Positions 12,183-24,367 of a stretch of 64,000 nt of DNA are shown here, piece by piece. The translations under genes were made by a program, and so were the position numbers. A model generated the notes under the pieces. It was not told where the DNA came from. It saw only the letters and a program-made list of their open reading frames with translations, and searched no databases. The stretch's first letter is position 1, and the number at the start of each line of letters is the position of its first letter. Source of the DNA: Nemania diffusa (taxonomy: Eukaryota > Ascomycota > Sordariomycetes > Xylariales > Xylariaceae); contig JBBPUQ010000005.1 of assembly GCA_038501195.1 (NCBI GenBank), positions 3,534,001 through 3,598,000 of the forward strand, given 5' to 3'.

Positions 12183-13522
12183 TTAATTAGAGACATTAGG
12201 GCACGCCGACTGGATGTGTCCAGGCTGCTGGCACTTGTAGCAGATCTTCTCGCCTCCAGAAGACTCCTTAGGGCAGTCGCGCGAGAAATGGCCGTTCTCG
12301 CCACAGTTGTAGCACTTGCTTCCATTAACACATTCGCCTATACTTTGCGTTAGAGCACTAGACTTCGTATACCTTCAAGGGCTTACTCACGAGACATGTG
12401 TCCATAGCCGCCACAAGAGTAGCAAGTCTTTCCTTGGCCTCCACCGTAGCCACCGCCACCGCCGCCGCTGTAGCCACCACCACCACCACCACCGTACGAG
12501 TTGCTACCATAGGCATCGGGGCAGTTGCGAGCGATGTGGCCGACCTTACCGCACTATCATTCCCAGTCAGTTCAGAACAAGTCACAATCAAAGCAGTAAC
12601 TTACCTTATAACACTCTTGAGAGCCGCCCTGACCACCGCCAATTGGACCGCCACCCTGGGGGCACTCACGGCTGATGTGGCCGCTCTGGCCACATCGGTA
12701 GCAAGTCTTGTTGTCCTTAGGACCCTCAGGACAATCCCGGCCTACACAGGTAGATGTGTTAGACATGCAGTAATGGAGGTTAAGTGACATGGATACAAGG
12801 CTTACTCAAATGGCCCTCATTTCCACAATTGTAGCTGTAGATCAGTTAGCGAAAATTGCCGTAAAGAGGGAAAAGGCGATATAGAACGTACCACTTCGCG
12901 GCACCACGGTTAGGGCAGTCGCGAGCCTGAGAGAAGATTTGGTCAGTACAACTTCCTACCCTTCAATAGGCTCTCTCTCGTCTTCAGTCTCAAGAGCTCT
13001 ATCTCTCTTATGCCTCTCTTCTTCATACCTGATGAGTTGTCTGGCCGCCTAAACAACAAAAGTCATATGTCAGATCACACACCCCTACCAACAGGATATA
13101 AAAAATAAAGAAAAAGCGCCAGGGTTAGGATAAGGATAGCCTAAGCTCAGCAGCTTATCCTGAAACAAGATGTAGTTCTCACAGTTCCGCTGGCTAGGCT
13201 AAGATGTGGGATTGGGGCAAATATTGTCTAGGCACCGACACCTGGGTGCAGAGTTGCAAAGTTGCAGCAGATAAGGTGGACTTGACCATGCCAGGCATAA
13301 CATGGGAATTGGTCGGGCAATAATTGGCCGCCATTCGATGGCCATGTACAGGAGGGGCAATCGCAAAACGAAAGCGATGGTGTAAACAACGAAGGTATTT
13401 GATTTGTACGTTGTCGCAGAACCAGGTGCGTCATGTATACTGGGACGCCGAGTATCAAGGATGGCAAAACATGTTAAGAACTTACAAGTGAAGCATGATC
13501 GTGTAGAAGTAGAGAAATCCAT
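12183..13522 (-). CDS. GIS2: Seven CCHC zinc-knuckle protein (Gis2/Byr3/CNBP family)
   Basis: Small single-stranded nucleic-acid-binding protein of the CNBP/Gis2/Byr3 family, which binds mRNA and acts in translation and stress granules in yeast. Seven exons give 191 residues: 13522-13486, 13048-13029, 12926-12892, 12834-12806, 12741-12605, 12553-12391, 12337-12183. Every junction is GT-AG and in frame. The seven knuckles are [85 protein letters not shown] and [15 protein letters not shown] Gly/Tyr/Ser-rich linker lies between knuckles 4 and 5. Exons 1-4 are only 37, 20, 35 and 29 nt, and knuckle 1 is assembled from three of them; intron 1 is long for the window (437 bp). Exact knuckle reconstruction from such small exons strongly supports the model. 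The knuckle count matches CNBP and Gis2. Confidence 0.95.
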
Positions 13523-14084
13523 AGTGACGACGGGTGTCGAAATGTCTGTCGATGTCTTAGAGGTTGTTAATGAGGCTCACTAGAGGAACCTTGGGTAGAA
13601 TAGTCGGAAATCTAATGGGCCGGTAGTTGCTAAGGTTAGTCTTGACAAACTGAAGGTAGAGAAGTGGCACTGGCCAGGAATCGATAGAACCGTTGATGCA
13701 AACGAAGGTTGCGCTGATGACCGCGAGAGGGAGGGAAAATGAAAACTCTACCCGGTACCACACACTTGCCCGAACTGACCAATGAGGAGAGCGCACACTC
13801 TTTTTTTGGTATCAGGCGGGACAGGCGGGATAGGTAGGACAGACAGGATCAGGCGCAGGGTATGGGCAAGGCAACATACATGAGTGAGGGCTGGTGGGTG
13901 CTATGATAGGTTTTCCTATTCTGGGTGAGGTTGCACAGAAATGTTGTATTGGTAACGTGTTATGGTGTGGTGCGAGGTGTGAGGTATTGGTGTATTGGTG
14001 AGAGGTAGGCTTGGATGGGGAAGTAATGCAAGGTACAGAAAATAGGTACCCACGGCCAAGATTGAAATATTTGCCAATAAAGGA

Positions 14085-14275
14085 TCTTAGGTAGGTAGGC
14101 AGGCAGGCAAGTAGGTTAGGTATGTGGACAGATGTGTAGTGGGGGCGGAAGTAGCTGTCTGGTACATGTGGTCTTATATATTTTTCAGTGCCCACTGTTA
14201 CGAGGTAGGTACTTGTTGTGTAAGAGGTAGGCAGGAATGTGTGCATACGAAGGTGGTAGGTAGGTAGGTACTGTT
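14085..14275. repeat. Degenerate TAGG/GTAG short tandem repeats
   Basis: Two runs of TAGG-type tetranucleotides (TAGGTAGGCAGGCAGG near 14092 and GGTAGGTAGGTAGG near 14255) flank less ordered sequence with the same bias. They lie upstream of the GIS2-like gene. Simple-sequence DNA of the same family recurs near 48937-48955. Confidence 0.6.
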
Positions 14276-15135
14276 CAGATCGAGTCTCGAAAAAATAAAA
14301 AGACTACCTAGGTATGCTGAGACACTATGGTGGGGTTTATTGAGGGGCTATGAAGGAGGGCAATTCACACAGCATGCAATGGCGGCGAGAGAGGGTTATG
14401 AGGCAAATCTGTATCACGTACCTTGCGTAAAGACAAGAAGATTGCACGAGGGTTGGCGTGTATGAAGTTGGTGAGTTGCAAAGCCAGCGGTCTCGAAAAA
14501 TCGCAATTGGTAAAGTTGGCGATTTGTGAAGATGGATTTGTAGAGTTGAAGTCAGTAATTGATATGCGCTTGATTTAGATAAGTGGTGGGAAAATGAAAA
14601 GAAAAAAACGAAAGCCGCCTAACCCCTGCAGATAAAATACTTGGATCGGTAGATACTTCTCTTCACTCTATAATAGCTCCTAGGGCTAGGTACCTACCAT
14701 TTTTTCATATAGGTACGAGGTAAAGGCCCTACCCACGATAAGAGATATCGCTATTGCCACTTCCAAATCTTCCAACTGATCAGCAGATGTTTGCACTCTT
14801 CCCTCCCCACATACCTTAGGCCCAGCGTGGAAAGAACCTCACACCCTCCGTGCACTGCCCTATGTAGGCTGGGTGCTACCTGCCAACCGTTGAACCTGAA
14901 TACTGCGTGCGTACATGCATACTTTATCTAGGGCTTGCACTGAGGTAATGTGTTTGGTTTCTTAATTACCTACCGAAGGTACCTAGCCCGAAGGCTTCCT
15001 AATGCGACTCGACATATCGCCATTACACACAGATAGAGTAGGTTACCAGCTTCCAACTATGATGTTTCTATCAATTAAGTATGTGTACAATCAATAGTCA
15101 TGACATCCATTTAAGTATTATAACTCTAAAACCTT

Positions 15136-15256
15136 AACCCTAAACCCCCCAAACACAAGAGGTACGTAGGTGTACCAGTAAAATCAGAGTGGCCAGGTTA
15201 GGACCGAACTTTGAAGCATTTACTGGGCTAATACTATGTGCACACTAAACCCTAAA
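15136..15256. promoter_or_regulatory. Pair of telobox-like motifs
   Basis: AACCCTAAACCC at 15136-15147 and AAACCCTAAA at 15247-15256, about 100 bp apart and 480-590 bp upstream of the SAE2-like start. Telobox sequences are bound by Tbf1/TRF-type Myb factors in fungi and plants. Binding here is inference; the motif is short and could occur by chance. Confidence 0.3.
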
Positions 15257-15674
15257 TCTCTGTAGTTACAACAATTGCTAACAGTATCATACCTAATCTA
15301 GCTCGTTGTTAGTTGGGAGTTAAAGCAATGTATGTGATCAACAAGTTGTGTTAAGTAGAATATCAGGGCCGCAGTTAAAAGGATAAATATATTTACTAAA
15401 CAAACATAATGTAGATATCGAGTACTTTCTGCACTAGCGGCAATGGTCTGAGCGGGAAGCTCCGACCTCACCAGAATATCGTAAGGCGCGTCTCTGATAA
15501 TTGAAACGCGTGTGATAAATGAAATCTAGCGCGAATCCCTGAGCCCTGCCGAGCAATTAAGCAAATGCGTAATCAATTAATACTGCAGAACGTATTCTGT
15601 ACAGCTGATACTGACTATTTATCTAATATATCGGACTAAAACGGGCATACGTACAATTACTCGTAGGTACCCTT

Positions 15675-15700
15675 CAACGGAAGCCAACGGAAGCCAACGG
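15675..15700. repeat. 10-bp direct repeat upstream of SAE2-like start
   Basis: CAACGGAAGC occurs twice in tandem with a partial third copy, ending about 25 bp before the ATG. It lies in the expected 5' leader. No function is implied. Confidence 0.5.
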
Positions 15701-15726
15701 CTGCGTGCGGGGCGCGAGTGCACCGA

Positions 15727-18145
15727 ATGAGCGCATTCGAGAAGTTGACTTCCACATGTGTCGGCGCCATGGAGAATTGGTTCGAGGATGTTGGTAGGAC
15801 GGTCCTATTAGAAGCCTTGGGAGATGCTTGTGATCGGATCAACACCAGTTTTAAGACAGGTAGGTATAAGCACCTGTCAGCCAGGGGACTGCGTCGTATC
15901 TATTACTGACAGGTAAACTTAATCCACAGACTTCCAAGCATATGCCCAAGAGAAGTTAAACCTTACTACCGAGCTTGCGACCCTAAGAGATAAAGCCGCT
16001 CGAGTCCGCCAGCTGGAAGATGAGAACATCGCGCTTCGAGACGAAATCAATGTCCTCAAAGCGGCAAATCGCGAACAACCCCATGCGCCCGACACCGCCA
16101 ACCACGCAGAGGCCAAGTCGACTCTTCGAACCCCTCTAGCACCCAGGTCTTCCAACCAGCTCAGCTTAAAGGGGTCCAGCCAGATCAGTATCGAGGGGCT
16201 GAACCTTGCAGAGCTCAAAACAGAGGTCTTGCGCGTCAATAAAAAGCACGCGAAGCTCCATGATAAATATCTCGATCTTCAGGATGCACTACGCCAATCG
16301 AACCAACTTCTTCGAGATCGGACCGCTACGTCTCATCAGTGGGTCGACCACGCAAAGAAACTGGGCGAACAATCCCAGAGACGTGCGCTGAAGATTAAGA
16401 AGCTCGAGGCTAAACTAGCTGAAATATGCCAAGAACCCTTGAATTCAAGCTTCTCTTCAGACACTGGGGATGTGGAAGTAGCCTCAGAACCGACGATCCT
16501 AAGCCCTATCCACTTTTCCGCACGTCAACGATCCCATGCACCTATACCAACTTCAGCCATGATCGCTCAATATGGGCCAAAAGCCCCCGACCACATAGAC
16601 AATGGTCAGAGGGCAAAATCACCGTTGGTAGCTCGCAGCCCATCCAACTCTAATCGCTCAGGCTTAGCTTTAGACATGAATGATATACAAGGCACAAGTG
16701 ACGCAGCCTCCTGCCTGCCTCCCTTACCCGCAAACCACCACTCCATGGAAAGAGAATTACATATCAAGTCAGAGCCGTCTTCGGATACACCAGTAGTAGT
16801 ATCAGAACGCCCCGTACGAAAGCGGAAACACGCTAGCCGCGATGAAGGTGACATAAACACCTCTATAAAGCTAAAGATTGAATACAGCCCCGAATCTCAG
16901 AGCAATGATGAGCGTCGACGATTTTCTCCTCAAGAAAGCATAGATTTCTATACCGAATATCACAGAGTGGAAACCCCAAGAAAACACACAAGATACCAAC
17001 GTGCGCAGAGCGCACAACCTAGCGAAGTAGATGTTGAGGGACATGATCCCATCACTAGTACTATGCATCCTACCAACGCTAGGAGACAGGACATACAGGA
17101 ACCGGCAAAAGATGTGTCCATGACGAATCTAGCAGCTTTGCATGACCCCGAGCCCCAGACCAATGCTAACTCCGCTCTACAATCCTTAAACAACAACCAA
17201 GTTCTTCGGCCGAGACCGAATCTAGCTTCAAGTAGGAGGAATCGGAAATCTTCATCAATGCCACGAGGTATTGCAAGTCTAGCCGAGGATGGTCACCAGA
17301 ATGAAAATTTCGACCTTACAAACAGTAAGGACCGGTCAAGAGCGAGTGTTTTAGAACAACTCCTCAACCCATCGTCCCCAATGCTAGAAGGTGAGACACG
17401 ACAGTCTAGTTCTTCGGTTGAAGTTAGACAGTCATCGAATCCTTATTTCCAACTCCCCAAGAAGCGAGAGCTTCCCTTTGGAAAAGATGGACGAAAGAGT
17501 GGGAGTGCAACTCCCAAAGGTAATCCGAGTCTCTCCAGCCATCAACCAGCCTATGTCTCCACGAATCAAGGCCACGATAAGGCAAAAGTGATGCATGGAT
17601 TTGAGGAAAAAGGGAAGACCAGCGCACCCAGACTGCGACAAATGCCAAAGGAGAAGCTTCAACTCGACGACTTCAAGATTAACCCCCATGCGAATGAAGG
17701 TTACGATTACGCCTTCTCTGATGTCGTCCGTAAGAAGGACGACCGAGCTTGCCTGCAGGGTTGTGTCAAGGAAAATTGCTGCGGTTCTAAGTTCCGTGCC
17801 CTAGCTCATGCGCATCGCGCGAGCACCCGTCCATGCGAATTCCGGTCCCTGCTTGAATCGTATCTCGGGGATGATTGCCATCGTTTGGCCACCATGCCAG
17901 AAGCCGAGAAGGAAACACTATGGATAGAAGCCAAGACAAGAGAGCTGGCTAACACAAACGGTAAACACCGCCATCGCTATCCACGTATGTCAACACCACC
18001 CGGCTTCTGGAGGGCGGATTTCCCCAGTACACAAGAGGGCGAAGAGTACAACGAAGAAGCAGTTAAATTAGAGCGCGAAATTATTGAAGAGAGGTATAGA
18101 GAGGCCATGCGACCTGGTGGGCTTTGGGTCTTTCGAGACGAGTAG
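15727..18145 (+). CDS. SAE2: Sae2/Ctp1/CtIP DNA-end resection factor
   Basis: Cofactor of the Mre11-Rad50-Nbs1 nuclease that starts resection of DNA double-strand breaks. Two exons, 15727-15859 and 15930-18145 (70-bp intron), give 782 residues. The start is the first in-frame ATG (MSAFEKL); the frame opens slightly upstream only with GTG. Seen: an N-terminal predicted coiled coil across the exon junction (about residues 1-100), matching the tetramerisation region of Ctp1/CtIP; a long Ser/Pro-rich, probably disordered middle; and the conserved C-terminal domain with a Cys cluster (ACLQGC, ENCCG), GKHRHRYPRMSTPPGFW and DFPSTQE. The RHR motif is the DNA-binding signature of the family. Much longer than S. 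pombe Ctp1 (about 294), as filamentous-fungal homologues often are. Many SP/TP sites suggest cell-cycle kinase control, which is inference. Confidence 0.93.
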
Positions 18146-19925
18146 TGTATATATGCAGCGATGATTGCCCCCACTACGATACCGATAGACCCGGAATTGT
18201 ATCCCATCCCATATCACTATGTTGGCAAAACGACAACAGTTACAAGGGTTCCGCCTTTTCGGGAAACTCCCAGCAGAGCCGCACCTCGTTTGGGCACATG
18301 TTTGGCAGCCAAAAACCGTCTCGGTATTTCCGGGCGACAACGACTATTTCTTACATCCATATGATAGGAATCCACTCCCAGCGTCAGGCTATGTGAACTG
18401 GCAATCTCGAGGTAGGACTCTACGACACTACAAGCGTTGTTTTTACCCAGCCTAATGAAACGGGTTCCGCGAGTTCAATTTCGGCCTCGATACTCTATGC
18501 CCATCAGTGGAACGGTGCCTGCCGGAGCTCAATTTTCTCAATCCTAGCGACGTTAGAAAAATCCAATCACTAATTGTCCCAAAGTTTATCTCCGGTTATA
18601 TACGAACTCGGACGTCTTGCATCGATACATGACCCAAGCCTGCAACTCAATCATTCAAGTGGCCTCTCATAGAAGACCTTTTGTGGAAATTTTACTCCGA
18701 CCTAAAAGAGATAGTCATTACAATAAGTAGACGGTGACCATTTGAAATACAAAAGAACAGATACTTGCACATTATTGTGAAGCAATCAAATATCTGGAGG
18801 GCTAGGGTCACATGAGTACGACAAATATTGGCGGGCTTAAAGTTCGGCACTCGCCTACTAGTAACAAGTCATATTCACAAAAATACTACTGTGGATTAAA
18901 TGAGGCAGCTATGGAGTTATTGAAAGAAAATATTACAGAGGTCTTGATATTTGACCTCAGTTTAATGAATTACCAACTGTCACCAATGCTTTCAGGGCAT
19001 GGAAATGGGCATAGCTATATAATTTTGCAACCCATGTTGATTCTATAGATTGTGAATTGGGGGAAGAAGGTGAACAATAAATATAGGTATCTATAATATC
19101 TATGATACCGCCATACAGAGTACCTAGGTAATTAATGTGCGACAGCTAGTATATCAGTCTTGAGTGACGATACCAGGCATCTCTTGGCAACTACCTAGAT
19201 TGTCTAACCTACTTGACTAAGCCACAGACGGAAAATCCCCTACAAAACACTGGCCACAGACCCTAGCCTGCCTTACTTACGCTAGCTGCTAGCGGGCATA
19301 GCGGCCCAGAGTACCTAGTACCTACCTTAGGTACCTAAGAACCCCGTGTGGCTTGTTTTTTTTTCAAGGGTTACAAACTACAGACAGTAGAGTAAGGAAC
19401 AAGGCCCGAAAAGTTTGGAGATCGACCTCATCCCAGAAAATCGGCAAGCAATGCTCAAGGTGCCAACCTAGTAAACAGCAAAGCGAGCCACCAACCAACA
19501 GCTTTTTACATATGTGCTTTTCGTGCTGTTTTTTCTAGCCAGTTTCTTTTTTGATTTGCTGTACTGGTCCGGTACAGTAACAGCAGCCAGGTATTTATTC
19601 GAGCTCTCTCCGGCTGCGGTGCGTATATCGGCGCCGAGAATCGACTCGCCACACTCTAGTCATTCGGCACGCGCGTGTAGTCAACAAGGAAGAGAAAAAG
19701 AAGGGAAGAAGACGGGGAAGAGATCAGGAGAAGAGATCAACCCATTCAGCCAGCCAAGCCGTTACCCCCGGGCGAGCAGCTACCCATCATCGAGCCTGGA
19801 TCCTTGCGCTTGCGACACCATATCATCGCCTTCGTCATACTCCTCTATAAGTCATCCATCGTGACAGCGACGGTGCCGCAAAAGCAGTGGGATATCCACT
19901 GCTTCATTCACCCCACGCCGGCACG
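18146..19925. other. Intergenic between SAE2-like and UBP3-like genes
   Basis: Contains the SAE2-like 3' end and, in the last 500 bp, a pyrimidine/AG-rich stretch typical of a fungal 5' leader for the deubiquitinase gene. A 14-bp perfect palindrome CTTAGGTACCTAAG lies at 19326-19339, and TACCTAGGTA near 19122. Short open frames lack domains. Confidence 0.5.
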
Positions 19926-22915
19926 ATGAACGGTAATCATCTGCCGGCTGGGCAGCCCATGCCTGGCGGCGGCGTTGGGGGACCAGCCGCGGTTCCAGGT
20001 CTGAATAGAGGCAGACGTCAACCGCAGCCGTCGTACCCTACAGCCTCACCCTATACACAACCTCCGCATGGCTTACTGTTCCCCGGCAGCTTCATGAACC
20101 CTTATGCCAACACCTACTATCCGCCTCACCAGATGGCGCATCACTACCAGACCGGCCACATGCCCAACTCGCCCTACGCCATCCATACTTTCAACCCATA
20201 CCCCCAGAGCCAGAGATCTCCCCCGGCCCCCGTCGTCCACCAGACATACCCGCCTATTGTCTCCTCCAGCATGCAGGCTCACCCTCAGCCATACCCACGA
20301 CCTCCTGCTCCTCCACAGCAGCAGCCCTCTCCGGCTCTGTCCACTCCCCCCCCGTTTGCCACCGTTGCGCCGCCTCCGCCAGCACCGATCCCTCAAACCC
20401 CGACCTCCACTCATTCCTCCCACGCAGCCACCACACCATTATCCCCAATAACGCCTCAACCCCCGACGGTCGAACCCTCCTATCCTGGGGCTGATGTTCT
20501 GTCTTCTCGGGTACAAAAATACCCCGTGAGTCGCTACCTATAGCTGCATATAAGCATCAGCGCACAGGCTAACTTGTTCCCTATTTAGGTGCCTTGGCTT
20601 TCCCATCCCGATGAGCCCTTTCCCCGACAGACTAATAAATCGAGGCGGATGCGGCGAACCATAAACATTACGGCGTCGGTAGAATTGCCCATGAGCAAAC
20701 AGAATATGGTCACATCCGACGAGAATGCATCAGCTCCAGCATCTCAAGACTCAACAATTCCCGAAACCCCCAACAACAAAGCAATTGATACCGCCGCTTC
20801 AACTTCTGATGTGCTCACTAAAATACCAGTTAATAACTCCTCTCAACCAGAGCCTGTGCAGTCTACTTCTTCTACGCCAGCCTCACCCAAAGCCGTGCCT
20901 TCTTCTCCTTCAACTCCCACAAAGACTAACAAGTCGACTACACGCTCCGCAGTCCCTGCAGTCCCGGTTATTCCCGCTATACCAAAGGTGAAGGACTCAA
21001 AAAGCCCTTCGAACCATTCTGAGACCGTAGTAGCAGAACTGACTGTCTCAAGCCAGTCTCCTACTGAGGTAGCTCCGGCGAGACCAGAGGCTGAGACTAC
21101 CCCTGTTCAACCCGCGAAGACTGCCCCAAAGCTCTGGAGCAATTTGTTCCAGCGTCCTACACCTGCTACCACACTCTCAAGTAGTCCTAATAACCCGTCC
21201 GCCGCGCCGGCTTCCGCTGCACCATCTTCTGACACTATTAATGTGAACAATAATCTCTCTGGGCCTGGCAGCTTTGCAAAGTCTAATGCGAGCTCTCTAG
21301 CGGAGGCTCTGCGAGATCACCAAGTATCCAACGGCCAGAAGATCTCATTTATCGAGCCTAGGGGTTTAGTCAACACTGGGAACATGTGTTACATGAATTC
21401 CGTAAGTCCGACGGAGCGATACATTATTTAGGCTTATCACTGAACAACATTCTCAAGGTCCTTCAAGCATTGATTTTCTGCACTCCGTTTTATGACTTCC
21501 TAGACCAAGTGAGCAAAAAGGTGGCGCATAGCTTCAAAAGCGAAACGCCACTGATTGACGCTATGTAAGCAACACAAGAATGTTCAGTGTCACTCGGGAT
21601 TACTAATTCCGATATCAGGGTCATGTTTTTGCGTGAATACAAGGTGATTCAGTCTGCCGCTACTGTAGATCAGCTTCAGAAGAAGTTGAAGAGCGAAGAA
21701 CTCGAGCAGTATGGCGACTCATTAACCCCGGGGTTTGTATATGATGCAGTGAAGCGATTGCCCAGATTTGCAAGCATGGAGGTATGTACGATCAACCTAT
21801 ACTGTCTAGCAAGCTTCTGGCTCACCGCACACCTATAGCACGGTCACCAGCAAGACGCCGAAGAATTTCTCGGCTTTCTTCTCCAGGCAATTGATGACGA
21901 ATGTGCTCATGTCATGCGTCACCTCGATGAATCCTCTACAGCCCCCGCCGCCTCCCCCGCCGCCTCTAATGGCCCACCCTCTCCGACAAGTACGAATCCT
22001 GAGAACGAGTGGCTAGAGGTTGGCCGGAAACAGCGAGCTGCCATTACACGCTCCTCTGGTCATTCAGCGACACCATCCCCAATCAGCAAAATTTTCAGTG
22101 GACAGCAACGGTCAGTTGTAAGAGTTCAAGGGCAAAAGGATTCCGTGACGTGCGAACCGTACCAGCCTTTGCAATTAGACATTGGAGACGCCCATGTCAA
22201 CAACATTATGGATGCATTAAGACATTATACTCGGTCTGAGACATTAGCTGAGGATTTTGGTTCACCCCGTCCGGATATGAGACCACCAACCAAGCAAGTA
22301 TTGATCGAGTCTGTCCCACCAGTTCTTATCCTTCACCTCAAACGATTTAAATTTGATCCAGCTGTGAATGGTACTATAAAACTGTGGACGAAAATCGACT
22401 ACCCCCTCGAGCTGGAGCTACCTGGAGAGATATTCTCACCGTTACATAAAGCTGCACTTCACGCCGAAGGTGTCGGGCTTAAGTACAGACTTACAGCAGT
22501 CGTCTACCACCATGGTAAGTCCGCCAGTGGCGGCCACTATACTGTAGACCTCAGACGTCAAGATGGTCGAGAATGGATTCGCATTGATGATACGGTTATC
22601 CGGCGCATCCGAAGCGAAGAAGTAGCGAAGAGCACCTTAGACGGGAATACCACCAAATCGGCGGCATGGGCTGACCAGAAAAATAACGCCGCCAGTTCTG
22701 CCACTGGAAACAGGTTCGACGGTATAGGCGACGAAGATGGAGGTGATGAGGAAGGCTGGAACAAGGTTACCTCTGCCGGTACTGGTGCGAAGAAATGGAG
22801 CTCGGTACTGAATGCCAATGGCTCGAGTAACACCGCTCCAGCAAAGAACAAGTCAGTCAAAGACAGCATCAAGGATAACAAGGTTGCCTACCTATTATTC
22901 TACCAGAAGATATAA
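19926..22915 (+). CDS. UBP3: Ubiquitin-specific protease, Ubp3/USP10 type
   Basis: Cysteine protease that removes ubiquitin; the yeast orthologue works with Bre5 in vesicle traffic and selective autophagy. Five exons give 919 residues: 19926-20525, 20589-21401, 21458-21564, 21619-21781, 21839-22915. The start is the first ATG (MNGNHLP); the frame opens earlier only with GTG. Residues 1-430 are Pro/Gln/Ser/Thr-rich and probably disordered. The catalytic domain follows, with the Cys box GLVNTGNMCYMNS (Cys near 467, split just before intron 2), QQDAEEFLGFLLQ, ILHLKRFKFDP, the His box GGHYTVDL (His near 794), RIDDT, and the C-terminal VAYLLFYQK. Thus Cys, His and Asp are all present. A low-complexity insert after ECAHVM matches the usual Ubp3/USP10 layout. 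Orthology to Ubp3 rests on domain order and is likely but not proven. Confidence 0.94.
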
Positions 22916-24367
22916 CTCCTATATTCGCTAGACCAGAGGACATCATACGTGGGAGGCCATTTACGGTCTCACACATGAGCCTCGGTCGCCAAAATTAAAT
23001 GCAATGCAGTTGTGTTCGGGTGTTGAGCATTAAGCGGAAAGGCGTCTGAGGGGGCAGTCTGACGTCAAGGAAGTACTTTTTAACTTGATGAAGGGCACGG
23101 TTCTACTACTATCTCGGTGTTAGTGGTTGATATCAAAGAGGTTATGAGGAAGCGCACGGCATCGGATATACAACGGTACAAAACGGATTTGTGCCTTTCT
23201 GGCGCTGGGATATCATTGAATGGTTGTTCCCTCGGCACTCTTGTTTCATTTCCCCTAGAGAAGGCTCTTGTCGGATTTGCAGCCCGACACGCTCAGCCTA
23301 ATTTCAGCCGCTACATTCTGTTATGCAGATATCATGTCATACCCCCATTGTAAAGTATGGAAAAGCGGTCATCAAGGAAAATTAATAGATAGCTTTGTAT
23401 CCTCATGTGTCATAGCCTACCAGAGGCTATATTTGTTAGCGCCACCCACGCGTTCCGTAGTAATGATAAAGGAATACGGACGCATGTGGCAGAATAAAAG
23501 TTTCAACCCCTATTTGAGAACGCTACTCAATCACCTTGTGTCATCTCTTGTGGGTTACCCTATTACTCGTCAAACACATCTCTCCAGTGCGTCCGTCACT
23601 CAAATTGTTGTGCTATCCAGGGCACAAATCGTGTATTAGAATACGAAAACAGCAAAAAAAAAAAACATGATCCTCTCAGAACACCACCCTCTATATGATG
23701 TTGATAGGTACAGAGAGGCCACAAGCGCATATAGTCTCCCTCGTGCACATCCAATCCCGCCGCGTGAGAGATTTGTGCGACCCCGTGACCTCATCCAGGT
23801 GAGCGAGGGTACTGGTCTGTGATGGCAATATGTAGTACCCCAGCCCTTGATACGCGGCTCTTAGCATGGCATCCCTAGCGGTTGGATTCATAGGTGATAC
23901 AAGCGCCATTTCTCACCCGCGTGAGTTCTCGCAGGCAGCCCCTTGCCTTAGTATTTAAGATCTCCAACGGGAAGGGAGAGCTTAGTTGGACTACCTGATT
24001 CGAGGGGCTTTCATCTGACTTTGTCTATTGTTGATTCTGAAGGGCTTACGGTCGTAGAATTTTTCATGTGGAAAGGGGGTAACACTTAGAGATAGCGCAA
24101 CGAATCATACTTAGCACGATGGAACCCCTAAGTTGTAGTTGAAATAGAAATTTGATCACCGCTTATGTCTACCTAATGCAATCTAGTATGTTGACAAAGT
24201 CACCGCGATCCCCTCATCCATCTAGTATTTCCCTGTTATGATTGTATCTGCAGCCATACCATCTACGTTGCCTCTATGCTCAATCTTGTCTTGCCTACCT
24301 CGCTTAGTTAACGCAATATGACTCCATATTCCCGCTTTGTCTACATAGTGTACATAATCGACGGCTA
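22916..24367. other. Intergenic between convergent genes
   Basis: Tail-to-tail region between the deubiquitinase and the Arg/Ser-rich protein gene. It has a poly(A) run at 23654-23665. No coding frame with domain content was found. Confidence 0.5.

Larger units (their letters stand above)
13523..15726. other. Intergenic, divergent upstream region of GIS2-like and SAE2-like genes
   Basis: 2.2 kb between two divergent starts. The first kilobase is rich in TAGGTAGG-type short repeats (for example around 14092-14120 and 14254-14271). Two telobox-like motifs lie at 15136-15147 and 15247-15256. Open frames here are simple-sequence artefacts. Some of the GIS2-side sequence may be 5' leader. Confidence 0.5.

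Noticed and set aside
15130..15150. Interstitial telomere array
   Set aside because: Only one full CCCTAA unit is present at each site, not a tandem array, so it is described only as telobox-like.
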